A DNA stretch of 64,000 nucleotides. Origin: Bacteroidia bacterium. GTDB lineage: Bacteria; Bacteroidota; Bacteroidia; Flavobacteriales_D; Parvicellaceae. This document shows positions 31,646 to 42,485 of this stretch, in pieces; within the stretch, counting starts at the first letter, position 1, and each line of letters begins with the position of its first letter. The notes under the pieces are model-generated. The model had not been told where the DNA came from. It was given only the letters and a program-made list of their open reading frames with translations, and searched no databases. The translations under genes were made by a program, and so were the position numbers. The stretch spans positions 89,801 through 153,800 of the forward strand of contig JAUHZI010000001.1 in the NCBI GenBank assembly GCA_030426105.1, in the 5' to 3' direction.

Positions 31646-32857
31646 TTAATATGCTTTCTCTATAGGCCACTGATCTCCATAACCTCTTTTCCAATCACCA
31701 ACAACTAATTCTTCTCTTTGTACTAGACAAGCGTCTAAATCAGCTCTAATCTGTTGTTCATCCATCTCCTGGCCAATAAATACGATTTCATTTTTACGAT
31801 CACCAAAAGTACTATCCCAACCTCCTTCTATTTGCTCTCTATTTTCTAAATAAGATACAAATTGTGTTCGACGTTCAAATGGCATACTACTCCACCAAAC
31901 CCCAGCACTATCTGCTCTTAAAGAGCCTCCTGCTTGTCCCCAAACTAATGCTTGGTTAGGACGAGATGCTAACCAGAACAAACCTTTGCTTCTAATGATG
32001 GTATTCGGAAATTTTTGTTGAACATATTGCCAAAACCTTTCAGGGTCAAAAGGTTCTTTGCTTCGATATACAAATGAACTAATTCCATATTCTTCTGTCT
32101 CTGGCGTATGTTCCTCCTTCTTAAGTTCTTCAATCCACCCCGCACTCTGTTCTGCCTCTTCAAAATCAAAAAGCCCCGTATTCAAAATTTCTTTTGGAGC
32201 TATCTTTCCATAGGTTGATTCTATGATTTTTGCCGAAGGATTAAATTTCTTAATTGAAGCTTTTAATACCCCTAAAGTTTCTTTTGGCACTAAATCAACT
32301 TTATTAATAATAATCACATTAGCAAACTCTATTTGATCTGTTAGAAGGTTAACTATAGTTCGATAATCTCCTTCTATATCAGTCATATCTCTATCCATCA
32401 ATGTTTCTGGGCTACCAAAATCTTTAAAGAAGTTAAAGGCATCTACCACTGTAACCATTGTGTCAATATAGCTAAACCTCGAAAGATCTATTCCATTTTC
32501 CTCGTCTACAAAACTAAATGTTTGGGCTACAGGAACTGGTTCACTTATTCCAGTACTCTCTATCAATAAATAATCAAATCGATCCTCCTTTGCCAACCTT
32601 TCTACCTCTACCATCAAATCCTCCCTTAGCGTACAGCAAATACAACCGTTACTCATTTCTACTAATTTTTCTTCGGTTCTTGAAAGTGACTGTTCACTTT
32701 TTACTAAATCTGCATCTACATTGACTTCACTCATATCATTGACAATAACTGCGACTTTCATCCCTTCTTTATTGTGTAGAATATGGTTCAATAATGTTGT
32801 CTTTCCTGCTCCTAAGAAACCACTTAAAACCGTTACTGGAAGTTTATTTGTATTCAT
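31646..32857 (-). CDS. CobW/COG0523 GTPase, putative zinc metallochaperone
   Basis: [32 protein letters not shown]; start at ATG 32857 (MNTNKLPV) preferred over the track start 32929. Confidence 0.9.
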   Translation of the reverse strand: MNTNKLPVTVLSGFLGAGKTTLLNHILHNKEGMKVAVIVNDMSEVNVDADLVKSEQSLSRTEEKLVEMSNGCICCTLREDLMVEVERLAKEDRFDYLLIESTGISEPVPVAQTFSFVDEENGIDLSRFSYIDTMVTVVDAFNFFKDFGSPETLMDRDMTDIEGDYRTIVNLLTDQIEFANVIIINKVDLVPKETLGVLKASIKKFNPSAKIIESTYGKIAPKEILNTGLFDFEEAEQSAGWIEELKKEEHTPETEEYGISSFVYRSKEPFDPERFWQYVQQKFPNTIIRSKGLFWLASRPNQALVWGQAGGSLRADSAGVWWSSMPFERRTQFVSYLENREQIEGGWDSTFGDRKNEIVFIGQEMDEQQIRADLDACLVQREELVVGDWKRGYGDQWPIEKAY

Positions 32858-32903
32858 GTCTATTTTTCTTTTGTCTATTTTAAACAATTGCCACAATCCT
32901 CTC

Positions 32904-32920
32904 TTGCAACATTGTTGCAA
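32904..32920. promoter_or_regulatory. Candidate Zur-type operator upstream of the CobW operon
   Basis: Perfect palindrome TTGCAACA-T-TGTTGCAA, 46 nt upstream of the preferred ATG. Confidence 0.6.
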
Positions 32921-33001
32921 ATATAGCAAAAATAAACAGAATATTCATTCGGCTAATGAACAACCCAAACATTCTTAACAAAGATCAATCAATCGATTAT
33001 T

Positions 33002-33322
33002 TTAGTTTATTTCAGTCCCGTAATCCCTTTCAACCTTAGCAATTCTCACTTTAAAAGAGCGATACCATTCTTTTCTCCCTCTTTCTCTTGCAAGCCTGTG
33101 TTCGGTATTATTTTTCCATGATTTGATTGCTTCTAAATCCGACCAATAGGAGACTGTAACCCCAAGATCATTTCTTGCACTCTCAATTCCTAGAAACCCT
33201 TGTTGTTTTTTAGCCAGCTCAACCATCAATGCTCCTATCTCATGATAATCACTTTCATTTTCTGTTCGTAAAGAACTAAAAATAACGGCATAATATGGAG
33301 GTTTAGGTGTCTTGGCTATCAT
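33002..33322 (-). CDS. Antibiotic biosynthesis monooxygenase-like (ABM) protein
   Basis: YYAVIFSSLRTENESDYHEIGALMVELAKKQQGFLGIESARNDLGVTVSYWSDLEAIKSWKNNTEH. Confidence 0.85.
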   Translation of the reverse strand: MIAKTPKPPYYAVIFSSLRTENESDYHEIGALMVELAKKQQGFLGIESARNDLGVTVSYWSDLEAIKSWKNNTEHRLARERGRKEWYRSFKVRIAKVERDYGTEIN

Positions 33323-33346
33323 AATTAAAAGTATTAAGGATGGTAT

Positions 33347-34744
33347 TTATTGTTTAATGTATTTTCTACCTAAATTAGATAAGAGCCCACCTAATCTCTT
33401 ATCATAACTCAAAATATATTCGTATTCCATACCTAGGACTAACCATGTATCATTTTCCAATAAAGCTAGTTCATAGTTATGACCATCATAGTAAAAAAAT
33501 GGAGTATTATTTTCTACAATAACTTGAGCTTCTATTCCTTCTTTTGTTTTGTATCTCCCAGAAATTTCATCCCCCTTTTTCTTATTGTATGCAATAACCT
33601 TATAGCCTTCTGAAGTAATATGCTTCTTGTTTATTTTAGTCTCTATTCCATAATGAGCTATAATTTGGGTTGATAAACTCCATGGATCAACTCTATCATT
33701 ACCATTATACCCTAAATTTGTCAACAACACTAAACAAAAGTTTTGATCAGGAACACGCACCATTATAGTCCCTGTAACTCCACTATGGCTAATAATTTTT
33801 GTTCCATTTATAAGGTTAATTTCCCATCCACCACCATATCCAAACCTAGAACCATTATTAAACTTTCCCTTTGTAAACAAAAATGAACGACTTTGTTCAT
33901 TTAAAATCAAATCTGATTCCAAAATACGATTCCATTTTATCAAATCTTCAGCGTTCGAAAACACACCATAAAACGACGGAATTTCATAATCCCAAGTTCT
34001 CATAATATTAACCAGCTTCCCCTGTTTTAAAGAATACCCTCTAGCTTGATTATATACGACATTTTCTTGGTTGAGTAAATAGGTATTTTTCAAATTCGCA
34101 ACATCAAATATTGCATCCTTCATATAATCACGATAACTTCCTGTCACATTGTCTATCACAATTCCCAAGAGGAGGTAACCAACATCGCTATAATTATATT
34201 TTGTACCTGGTTCAAAATCCAGCGAATCAGAAATTATTGACCGAATTGAATTTGCTTTTGTCACCAGATTAGTCTGCATCATCTTATCCAATTCTGAAGT
34301 TTCCATCTTAGCATATCCTGTAAATGATTTTTGCTGAAAAGCATCATGAGGAAACATACCAGGTAAGCCGGAGGTATGCCAAATTAAATGTTTAATCTTA
34401 ATGCTTCTCCAATGCTCAGGACATTCAGGGAAATGAGTATACAAATAGTCTTCTACATTAATCTTATGGTCTTGCTGGAGTTTTAAAATTGCAGCAGCAG
34501 TAAACTGCTTTGTCAGCGATCCCAATTCAAAAGACGTTTTGGTAATTACATTCGCTCCATTTTGAACATCAGCAACTCCGTATGCACTTAACTGATGTAG
34601 ACTATCATCTTTTACGACACCAACAACAGCACCTGGAACCTGATAAACCTCAAGATAATCTACTATCAATTTTTCAATAGAGTCTTGCACATAAACATGC
34701 CCCCACAGGAGAAGTGAAAGAAATAGGGCTAACAATTTCTTCAT
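33347..34744 (-). CDS. Serine hydrolase / class C beta-lactamase-like protein
   Basis: SFELGSLTKQFTAAAILKL (SxxK); YSDVGYLLLG (YxN-like); HSGVTG. Confidence 0.9.
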   Translation of the reverse strand: MKKLLALFLSLLLWGHVYVQDSIEKLIVDYLEVYQVPGAVVGVVKDDSLHQLSAYGVADVQNGANVITKTSFELGSLTKQFTAAAILKLQQDHKINVEDYLYTHFPECPEHWRSIKIKHLIWHTSGLPGMFPHDAFQQKSFTGYAKMETSELDKMMQTNLVTKANSIRSIISDSLDFEPGTKYNYSDVGYLLLGIVIDNVTGSYRDYMKDAIFDVANLKNTYLLNQENVVYNQARGYSLKQGKLVNIMRTWDYEIPSFYGVFSNAEDLIKWNRILESDLILNEQSRSFLFTKGKFNNGSRFGYGGGWEINLINGTKIISHSGVTGTIMVRVPDQNFCLVLLTNLGYNGNDRVDPWSLSTQIIAHYGIETKINKKHITSEGYKVIAYNKKKGDEISGRYKTKEGIEAQVIVENNTPFFYYDGHNYELALLENDTWLVLGMEYEYILSYDKRLGGLLSNLGRKYIKQ

Positions 34745-34787
34745 AATTTAATCAAAGTTACAAAATTTACATCATGAGTAACTCTTA

Positions 34788-35573
34788 CTAATATTCTATA
34801 GCAGAATAATCATCAGTATCAATTTCCCACCAATGAATATTTCCAATATTTGAATCACCTCCGTTAATGAAACAATCTATGTCATATTTCTTCTCTTTTT
34901 CTGGATACCTTTTATTAACGTGCCAATGTCCAAAGAGTAAAACATTTACCCCTCTAATAATTTCTAAAAACTGTTTACGATCTATCAATTCTAAACTAGG
35001 TTTATGAAATAGAGGACTATGATGTAAATACACAACAATCTTTGCGTCACTATGTTCTTCTCTTATCGTTTTTAATACCTTCTTTAGTTTATTACGCTGT
35101 CTATCTCCAAGCTCTCCTTTAGCACCATTACCATTCTGTTTTTTCATAGAATCTAGCCCTATAAAAAAATGGTCATCGAATTTGTGCACCATAGGATAGG
35201 CATAAAAATCGTTCTTATCATCACCTGCTATATTCCCTTTAGCAATTAGTCGCTTAAACACTCGGTTAAACTTCTTTCGTCCATTTACCACAGCTACAAG
35301 CCCAGCATCTTTTATGTCATGGTTTCCAGGACATATTAGGAACTCAAAACCTTCCTCTCTCAACTCTTCCAGTTTTGCTCTTGCACGTCTAGATTTTTTT
35401 TCTCTAAAACTACTAGCCAAAATATCTCCTGTAAGAACAATTAAAGGTTTATCTTCTATACCGCTGTAGTGGTCCTTAATTTTAGTAACCAAATGTGAGA
35501 TTGGTCGATGCATTGCCGTAGAATTAAACCTAGTGCTTGCGTAATGTAAGTCGCTAATATGAATTATTTTCAT
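34788..35573 (-). CDS. Metallophosphoesterase
   Basis: IIHISDLHYA; VLTGDIL; CPGNHD; LHHSPLF; LFGHWHVN. Confidence 0.92.
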   Translation of the reverse strand: MKIIHISDLHYASTRFNSTAMHRPISHLVTKIKDHYSGIEDKPLIVLTGDILASSFREKKSRRARAKLEELREEGFEFLICPGNHDIKDAGLVAVVNGRKKFNRVFKRLIAKGNIAGDDKNDFYAYPMVHKFDDHFFIGLDSMKKQNGNGAKGELGDRQRNKLKKVLKTIREEHSDAKIVVYLHHSPLFHKPSLELIDRKQFLEIIRGVNVLLFGHWHVNKRYPEKEKKYDIDCFINGGDSNIGNIHWWEIDTDDYSAIEY

Positions 35574-35819
35574 TTTTTATTATTTCTATGTAAATGTTTC
35601 CTTAAAGATTTATAAAGGGAAGTTATAAAAATAACTATTGGTTTACAAATCAACTAAGGGGCAGTATGGCTTCTACTACGATCAGTAACTCTTTGACATA
35701 CATTATCGTTAATCAAATATTAAAAAGGAATTTCTTTTTAGCTTATGTAACATATGTTATATTTTAAATATTAATTCAGCATTATCTTGTAGTATTAATT
35801 CAGAACAAAACAGTTATCA

Positions 35820-37424
35820 ATGAAGTTTATATTCAGTATTCTAACTCTTTTTATTATAAACAGCTATAATAGTCAAACAAGCACTCCATTTTCAATAGAA
35901 ATAGAGCCTATTTCTATTGCTAACACACCTGGTTTACACTCATATTCTTGGGGAAAAACATCAGATGGTAAATGGGTAATTTTAGGAGGGCGATTAGATG
36001 GGTTACATCAAAGACAACCTTTTGCAGCTTTTTTAGAGCAAGACAATAATAAATCAATCCATGTTATTGACCCGATAAATAATCAAGTTTGGTCACAATC
36101 TTTAAGTTCTTTGTCTTCAAGTATATTTGAACAATTACAATCAACAAATCAACAATTTTACCAAAGAGATACTGTATTATATATAACAGGCGGTTATGGT
36201 TTTAGCGCCAGTTCTAACGACCATATAACCTATCCTTACTTAACCGCTGTTTCTTTAAATCAGGTTGCTAATGCGGTAATCAATGGAGATAACATCACTA
36301 ACTTCTTCAGACAAATTAACGATTCTAGATTTGCTGTAACAGGCGGACAAATGGGATATCTAAATAATACTTTTTATTTAGTAGGCGGCAACTTATTTAA
36401 TGGTCGATATAATCCAATGGGGCCTAATAACGGACCTGGGTTTATTCAAGAATACAACGAAAAGATTAAACGATTTAAAATTATCGACAATGGAACAAGT
36501 CTAACAATATCTGACTATACAGAAGTTATTGACCCAACCAACTTACACAGAAGAGATTACAACATGGCTCCACAAATATTTCCTAATGGAGAATTAGGTT
36601 ACACAGCTTTTACAGGAGTTTTTCAACCTTCTGTTGATTTACCTTTTTTAAACACAGTAGACATAACAGAGAATAACCACCAAGTAAATAATACTTTTAG
36701 CCAGTATTTAAGTCAATATCATAGTGCAAAGCTTCCTATTTACGATGAAGCTTCAAATGCAATGAACACTATATTTTTTGGAGGAATGAGCCAATATACC
36801 CTAGACAACTTAGGAAACCTAGTACAAGACGATAATGTTCCATTCGTTAAAACTATTAGCAAAGTTGTACGGTATAGTGACGGTTCCATGCAAGAAATAA
36901 AACTACCTATTGAAATGCCAACATTAATTGGTTCTGGTTCTGAATTTATTCCTGTAACAAACTACTTTTCGCACAAAATTTTGCAGCTTGACTCTATACC
37001 TACAGAGAGAACCTTAATAGGCTATATCTATGGAGGAATTGAAAGTAGTGCGTCTAACATTTTTTTCATTAATGATGGAACTCAAAGTAGTGCTAGCAAT
37101 ATTATTTTTAAAGTATATATCAATAAATCCTCTACTGGAATCAATGAAATGAAAATTGAAGGAAATAATGTATTCAATCTTAAAGTTTTCCCTAATCCTA
37201 CAAAAGGAGACTTGAACTTAAAATTTTACAATCCAAGTCAAGCCAACTTACATTTAAAGGTCTACTCTATAAAAGGAAAACTGGTATTCTCAAAAACACT
37301 TTTTAATATTGAAAGGGGAGATAATGAACAATTTATATCACTCGAAAAATTAGCAAAAGGCACCTATACTCTTGAATTAAATAACTCAATTGAAAAAACA
37401 ACAGTTTCAATATTAAAAAACTGA
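35820..37424 (+). CDS. Secreted protein with type-A T9SS sorting domain
   Basis: Signal peptide; C-term NLKVFPNPTKGDLNLKFYNPSQANLHLKVYSIKGKLVF...KLAKGTYTLEL. Confidence 0.85.
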   Translation: MKFIFSILTLFIINSYNSQTSTPFSIEIEPISIANTPGLHSYSWGKTSDGKWVILGGRLDGLHQRQPFAAFLEQDNNKSIHVIDPINNQVWSQSLSSLSSSIFEQLQSTNQQFYQRDTVLYITGGYGFSASSNDHITYPYLTAVSLNQVANAVINGDNITNFFRQINDSRFAVTGGQMGYLNNTFYLVGGNLFNGRYNPMGPNNGPGFIQEYNEKIKRFKIIDNGTSLTISDYTEVIDPTNLHRRDYNMAPQIFPNGELGYTAFTGVFQPSVDLPFLNTVDITENNHQVNNTFSQYLSQYHSAKLPIYDEASNAMNTIFFGGMSQYTLDNLGNLVQDDNVPFVKTISKVVRYSDGSMQEIKLPIEMPTLIGSGSEFIPVTNYFSHKILQLDSIPTERTLIGYIYGGIESSASNIFFINDGTQSSASNIIFKVYINKSSTGINEMKIEGNNVFNLKVFPNPTKGDLNLKFYNPSQANLHLKVYSIKGKLVFSKTLFNIERGDNEQFISLEKLAKGTYTLELNNSIEKTTVSILKN

Positions 37425-37484
37425 CTCAAGATTTAAAATAATAAACCGCTCTTTCACCTAATTTTTATCTTTTCTTCAAAGAAG

Positions 37485-38348
37485 TTATAAATATATCATT
37501 AATGGAAGCTCAGGTCTTAAATCAAACGACTTTCCTTGGGCATTATGATCAAAATACAGTTCCATTAAATGTTCCGTTCCATTCTTAACCTCAACATTAT
37601 CTATCCCGTTTACTGCTTTTATTGTTTCTGTATTTACATCCATTTTTATTGATGTAATTTTAATCGCTGTAATCTTCTTTGCTCCATTAGGATGCTTAAA
37701 GAAAGTTCTCCAAAGCGCATATTCTTCAGGTATTTTTTCTAAATCAGAAAATGTTTCAAACCTGTCTGATTCGATTTCAGGATATACGACAAATATAGAA
37801 GGTTCTTTAAGGTTTAGTTTTGAGTTTTTAGCTGAATAAATACTACTGCCTTCACTCATCCACCCTTGACGATACTCAACTGTTTGAAACGGAATCTTTT
37901 CCCTATCATAATCTTCTAACCTAAGTGCCAAACTAAACGGTGAAACTCCATTATTTTTAAAATTTCTTCTTTCGGCAAAATCTAATTTGCTATTCATTTT
38001 ATTGTTAGTTTCAAACTCATTTTGATCATAAACAAAAAGTAATTCTAAATAACCATTCAGAAAATAGAAAAAACGTCCAGAAGTACCTTGCCCTTTGTGA
38101 ATAATAGAAAGCGAGTCTGGCACTGCTAAAAAACCTATATCAATTAATTTTTGTTTTGCCTTCTGAGGGTCCTCAACCCAAACATTACAATGATCTACTT
38201 GTAACCCTGAGGAAACATCCTCAACTGTTTCATTGGCTATATTTTCTTTCTTTCCGCTCTCACAAGAAAAAAAAACTAATATCAAGACTATAACGATATA
38301 GCTATTCCTAATATTTATTATCATATAAAACGTGTAACTATTTTTCAA
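37485..38348 (-). CDS. VOC/glyoxalase-like lipoprotein
   Basis: Lipobox VFFSC; LQVDHCNVWVEDPQKAKQKLIDIGFLAVP. Confidence 0.65.
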   Translation of the reverse strand: MKNSYTFYMIINIRNSYIVIVLILVFFSCESGKKENIANETVEDVSSGLQVDHCNVWVEDPQKAKQKLIDIGFLAVPDSLSIIHKGQGTSGRFFYFLNGYLELLFVYDQNEFETNNKMNSKLDFAERRNFKNNGVSPFSLALRLEDYDREKIPFQTVEYRQGWMSEGSSIYSAKNSKLNLKEPSIFVVYPEIESDRFETFSDLEKIPEEYALWRTFFKHPNGAKKITAIKITSIKMDVNTETIKAVNGIDNVEVKNGTEHLMELYFDHNAQGKSFDLRPELPLMIYL

Positions 38349-38513
38349 ACAAGGTAATAAAAAAATAGCCTCACCCTTCTTTCTATATTAAAGATTTTAT
38401 CTCCTAACTTGCGATCAAAGCCTCCCCCTCCAATAACAATCAATAACCTTAACACCTTTCAATACTGGAAAAATTTCTCACATAAAAAACTTTATCTCCT
38501 ATGTTAAAGACAA

Positions 38514-39881
38514 TTATATCATCTCTTTCAACTCAATTTGTTTGGGTATATGTTTGTATAAACCTTTATTTTTAACGCATAATTTATTTAGGGGCTTGGA
38601 GAAGTTCTTGCTGATATCTAACACCTTTAAAAACAATCCTAAATCCGCATAATCTTTAACTAACTTCTTTATTTTCCTATCAATCACAAAATCTCCATCT
38701 GTTATTAAAATCACATAACTATTATATTGTAAGCTTGGAGGTTTATTTTTATACACGTAGTTGAATGTCTGTTCTAAAGCTTCATAAATTTGAGTACTCC
38801 CCTTAAATTCAATATCATAAACTTCTTTACTTATTATTTTCAAATCAGACGTATCAGAATATACATGTTTCACATCAGAATTAAAGCTAAAAACATTAAC
38901 AAAATCATTCTTCTTAATTAAATTATGTAAACCAAAAAACTGATCATACAAAGCTTGTTTATAGCTATTCATTGAATTTGAAGCATCAATAAGAAAGTTA
39001 TAATTACTATTGGCCTTAATAAAAGATTGATGCTCTGAAAGCTGAATTGTCTCATCATTATCACAGGCATTATCTTCATCATCTAACAGCACTACGCTCA
39101 CATCATCAATGTAATAAATAGCTGTAGGAAATAGCGTAGATGTCATCGAATAACTTAGTTTTAAAGCATTGCTCCCTACACCGATCCATGGATTCTCTTT
39201 AATAAACTTCTTCTTTTTGATTATTGCTTTTTGGTCAAAATTTCCAATAGTCAAATATTGCTCTCCTCCTTTTGCCAAATAAACACTGGATACTTCAACA
39301 TATTCATTGCCCGAGACCACAATACCAGAACTATAACTAGGAGTCCCCTCTATAAAACCTACTTCATATTCTACATGATTAGAATCTTCAATAGCTTGCA
39401 AACTTGTTTTATATTTTATTTCTTTTTCAGTAAGTAAAAAGCCTAAACTAGAAAAATAGTTACCAGAACCACTTGAAGCATAAAACTTAACACAGTATTT
39501 CTGTCCTTTTACTAGAGGTTTTGTAAGCTTTGTTCGTATATATTCTGAAAAACAATTATCTCCTTTCAACTCTGAAATTGGAAAATTGAAATAATCGGTA
39601 AGTATGGTTTTATGTTTTACTTGAGAAAAAGTAACAAGACCTATTCTCCCTTTTCCTGTTCTTGACTTTTTATGCTTACTCTCACCATTGTAAAAGTCTG
39701 CTGTGCCATCAGTTGGAACAGTCCATGCTTCTACAATTTGATCTCCATAATTTAATTGAGCATTAAATCGAGAAATTATGGTATCATCTAAAACCTCAAA
39801 ACTGGAGTTTGAAACTAGATTCTGTGAAAAGAAAACATGATTTGCAATTAAGAGTAATAATATCGTTATAACCTGATTCAT
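38514..39881 (-). CDS. Secreted von Willebrand factor A domain protein
   Basis: NYNFLIDASNSMNSYKQALYDQF (MIDAS); N-term NLVSNSSFEVLDD; ATG at 39881 preferred. Confidence 0.8.
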   Translation of the reverse strand: MNQVITILLLLIANHVFFSQNLVSNSSFEVLDDTIISRFNAQLNYGDQIVEAWTVPTDGTADFYNGESKHKKSRTGKGRIGLVTFSQVKHKTILTDYFNFPISELKGDNCFSEYIRTKLTKPLVKGQKYCVKFYASSGSGNYFSSLGFLLTEKEIKYKTSLQAIEDSNHVEYEVGFIEGTPSYSSGIVVSGNEYVEVSSVYLAKGGEQYLTIGNFDQKAIIKKKKFIKENPWIGVGSNALKLSYSMTSTLFPTAIYYIDDVSVVLLDDEDNACDNDETIQLSEHQSFIKANSNYNFLIDASNSMNSYKQALYDQFFGLHNLIKKNDFVNVFSFNSDVKHVYSDTSDLKIISKEVYDIEFKGSTQIYEALEQTFNYVYKNKPPSLQYNSYVILITDGDFVIDRKIKKLVKDYADLGLFLKVLDISKNFSKPLNKLCVKNKGLYKHIPKQIELKEMI

Positions 39882-40042
39882 ATTAAAACACCTCATTAAC
39901 AAAATCTATACCACAACATTCAGCAGCTTCAACATTATTCCATCTTTTTTAATAACAGTAAAAAGGGAATAAACTTAAAGCCCTTAACACAACAGTTTTC
40001 TAATTTTCTCGTTCAAAGAATAACAACTTTAAAATGTAGTCT

Positions 40043-40270
40043 ATGAAAAAAGTGGGATTCATTTTCGGTCTCTTACTTACGTTTTTTTTGTCCTCATGTG
40101 AAAAAAACTGCAACTGTCAACAAGTCTGGATAGATGATTGCTCACGAATCTATCAATCAGGTGATTTAGTTGAACACAATGGAAAATGTTACAAAGCATT
40201 CGCCCAAGGAAAAGCATGTATGGTTGAGCCTGGAACCACAGAAGGAGATATTTGGGAAATCTGTAACTAA
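40043..40270 (+). CDS. Small lipoprotein resembling a CBM5/12 chitin-binding module
   Basis: Lipobox FLSSC; IYQSGDLVEHNGKCYKAFAQGKACMVEPGTTEGDIWEIC. Confidence 0.55.
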   Translation: MKKVGFIFGLLLTFFLSSCEKNCNCQQVWIDDCSRIYQSGDLVEHNGKCYKAFAQGKACMVEPGTTEGDIWEICN

Positions 40271-40340
40271 TTTATAACCATCTTCAATAACTATTTATTT
40301 GGCAAAAGGACAATTATAAAGCCATTCATAAGTATAAAAA

Positions 40341-40850
40341 ATGAACTTCAGAAGAGCAGATAAGCAAGAGTTAGAAAAGCTCAGAGAGTTAGGAATAAAA
40401 TCTTGGACACCGTTTAAACAAAATTTAACCGATGACAATTGGAAGAATTTATACAAGACCATAATCGATCCAAAGTCTTATGCTAACCTTCTTAAAAAAG
40501 CTGAATGTGTTGTCTGTGAAGATGAGGATAAAAAGATAATTGGTATGGCCTTTTTGGTTCCCAATGGTAATCCCACAGAAATTTACGATGCTAATTGGTG
40601 TCATCTAAGGTTTGTCTCTGTCGACCCTAACTATAGAGGGAAAGGGATAGGAAAGAGATTAACCAAACTATGTATTGAAATTGCAATAAAAAACAATGAA
40701 CAAACTATGGCGTTACATACTTCTGAAATAATGCATAGTGCACAACATATCTATGAAAAGATAGGGTTTAAAATGCTGAGAGAAATTGAACCTAGACATG
40801 GAATTCGATACTGGTTATACACCCTCCAATTGAACAAAATTTCTGTATAA
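40341..40850 (+). CDS. GNAT family N-acetyltransferase
   Basis: LRFVSVDPNYRGKGIGKRLTKLCIEIA. Confidence 0.9.
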   Translation: MNFRRADKQELEKLRELGIKSWTPFKQNLTDDNWKNLYKTIIDPKSYANLLKKAECVVCEDEDKKIIGMAFLVPNGNPTEIYDANWCHLRFVSVDPNYRGKGIGKRLTKLCIEIAIKNNEQTMALHTSEIMHSAQHIYEKIGFKMLREIEPRHGIRYWLYTLQLNKISV

Positions 40851-40979
40851 TTAATTATTAATTGACCTCCACTACCTCTCCTCTTTCAATTCTTGTTTAG
40901 CTTTTTTTAACGTGTTAGGCTATTCATTAAAAATCAGAAAATCGTTATATTGCTAAGGTAACAATTGAAATAACTTATC

Positions 40980-41441
40980 ATGAAGTATTTTATAACTTTA
41001 GTAATCATAGTTTCTTACCTCAGCGGAAGAGCTCAAAAATCGGAAAAAGAAAATGTAAAAAAGACCATCGATACTTTTTTTCTTCATTTTCATAATCAGG
41101 ACACCACAACATTACGCTCTCTTTTTCATTCTGACAACAAAATGCAGACTATCGGGATAGACAAAAGTGGAAATCCTAGAATCAAAACTGAAAATGTCGG
41201 CGACTTCTTAAAAAGTCTTATCAGCATTCCTGATTCTATTATGATTGAAGAACGACTCATCGATTATAAAATCATGACAGATGGTCCAATGGCAACAGCA
41301 TGGACTGCTTATGAGTTTTACGTAAACGGCAAATTTAGCCATTGTGGAGTAAATAATTTTCAACTTTTCAAAGACACTGAAAAAGGGTGGTTAATTACTT
41401 ATTTAGTAGATACCAGAAGAAGAAAAAATTGTAAGGAGTAA
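40980..41441 (+). CDS. Secreted NTF2-like (DUF4440-type) protein
   Basis: KKTIDTFFLHFHNQDTTTLRSLFHSD...TAWTAYEFYVNGKFSHCGVNNFQLFKDTEKGWLITYLVDT. Confidence 0.75.
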   Translation: MKYFITLVIIVSYLSGRAQKSEKENVKKTIDTFFLHFHNQDTTTLRSLFHSDNKMQTIGIDKSGNPRIKTENVGDFLKSLISIPDSIMIEERLIDYKIMTDGPMATAWTAYEFYVNGKFSHCGVNNFQLFKDTEKGWLITYLVDTRRRKNCKE

Positions 41442-41503
41442 AACAGGCCTTACATTAACCTCTTTAAACATTCAATGAAACCCTATATGTTTTTCTTCCT
41501 TAG

Positions 41504-42286
41504 CTACATTGAATAATTAATCAGTTTATCTGACAATATTGTTCCAGCTATAAAAAAATATACAAACAATAAATAACGTAACCTCAAACTTGCAGCCTTA
41601 AAATATTCAGTTGTCTTAACTCCTGTCAAATTATAAGGCAAGACTTTAGATGTTTTAGCTTTTTCAACAAAAGCATAATCAAATACAAAAGCAAAAAAGA
41701 CCACGAATAGTTTAATAATATAAAATACAACACTATCAATATATAATACTAAAGAATTATCATCGCTCCTTTCTGCTATAGTAAACACTAAATAAAAAAT
41801 AGTACATAGCATTAATATGAACATTAAATTCGTAAATAATTTGACGATAATTTTGACTATCCTCTTGTTCTCTATAAAGAGAAAAGAAACTCGAATTAGT
41901 TGAGCAGCAAACATTAGCACAACTAAATTCAATACCTCAAAGTAATAATCAGCATTAAACATATCAATATCCCATCTAATATTGATGCAAATAATTATAG
42001 CAACTATTGCTAAAAATCGAATTATAAAAGTAACTACATCAATAGGCTTAGGTAATTTATCCAATTGATTCCCTAACAACATTAAAACAATAAAAACTAA
42101 AACAACTTTATACCTATCCACATTCGCCACCTTTTGTAATATCTGATGATCATCAATAAACAAGTAGACCTGTGGAGCAATATAAACTATCAATACCCAT
42201 GAGAGTATTGTAATTAAGTATGTTAGTCCTAGAAATCTAATTTTATTACTTAACAATTCTGTGCTTTTTTCACTATCTTTAGTCAT
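41504..42286 (-). CDS. Multi-pass membrane hypothetical protein
   Basis: 260 aa, several hydrophobic segments. Confidence 0.6.
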   Translation of the reverse strand: MTKDSEKSTELLSNKIRFLGLTYLITILSWVLIVYIAPQVYLFIDDHQILQKVANVDRYKVVLVFIVLMLLGNQLDKLPKPIDVVTFIIRFLAIVAIIICINIRWDIDMFNADYYFEVLNLVVLMFAAQLIRVSFLFIENKRIVKIIVKLFTNLMFILMLCTIFYLVFTIAERSDDNSLVLYIDSVVFYIIKLFVVFFAFVFDYAFVEKAKTSKVLPYNLTGVKTTEYFKAASLRLRYLLFVYFFIAGTILSDKLINYSM

Positions 42287-42485
42287 GAAACAACTTTTTA
42301 GTAAATTTATAACTTATTATTAAAATATATAACCCCCTATTTTTAATCCTATCTATGAAGGGCATTATTTTAATAACACTTTTAGTTGTTTTCAACTTCA
42401 TTTTTCTATCTACGCATAAAAATGAAGTGGTTCAATTGAGTTTAATGATAAACAAGTCAAGAGTTAATAAACATTAAAGAAATCT

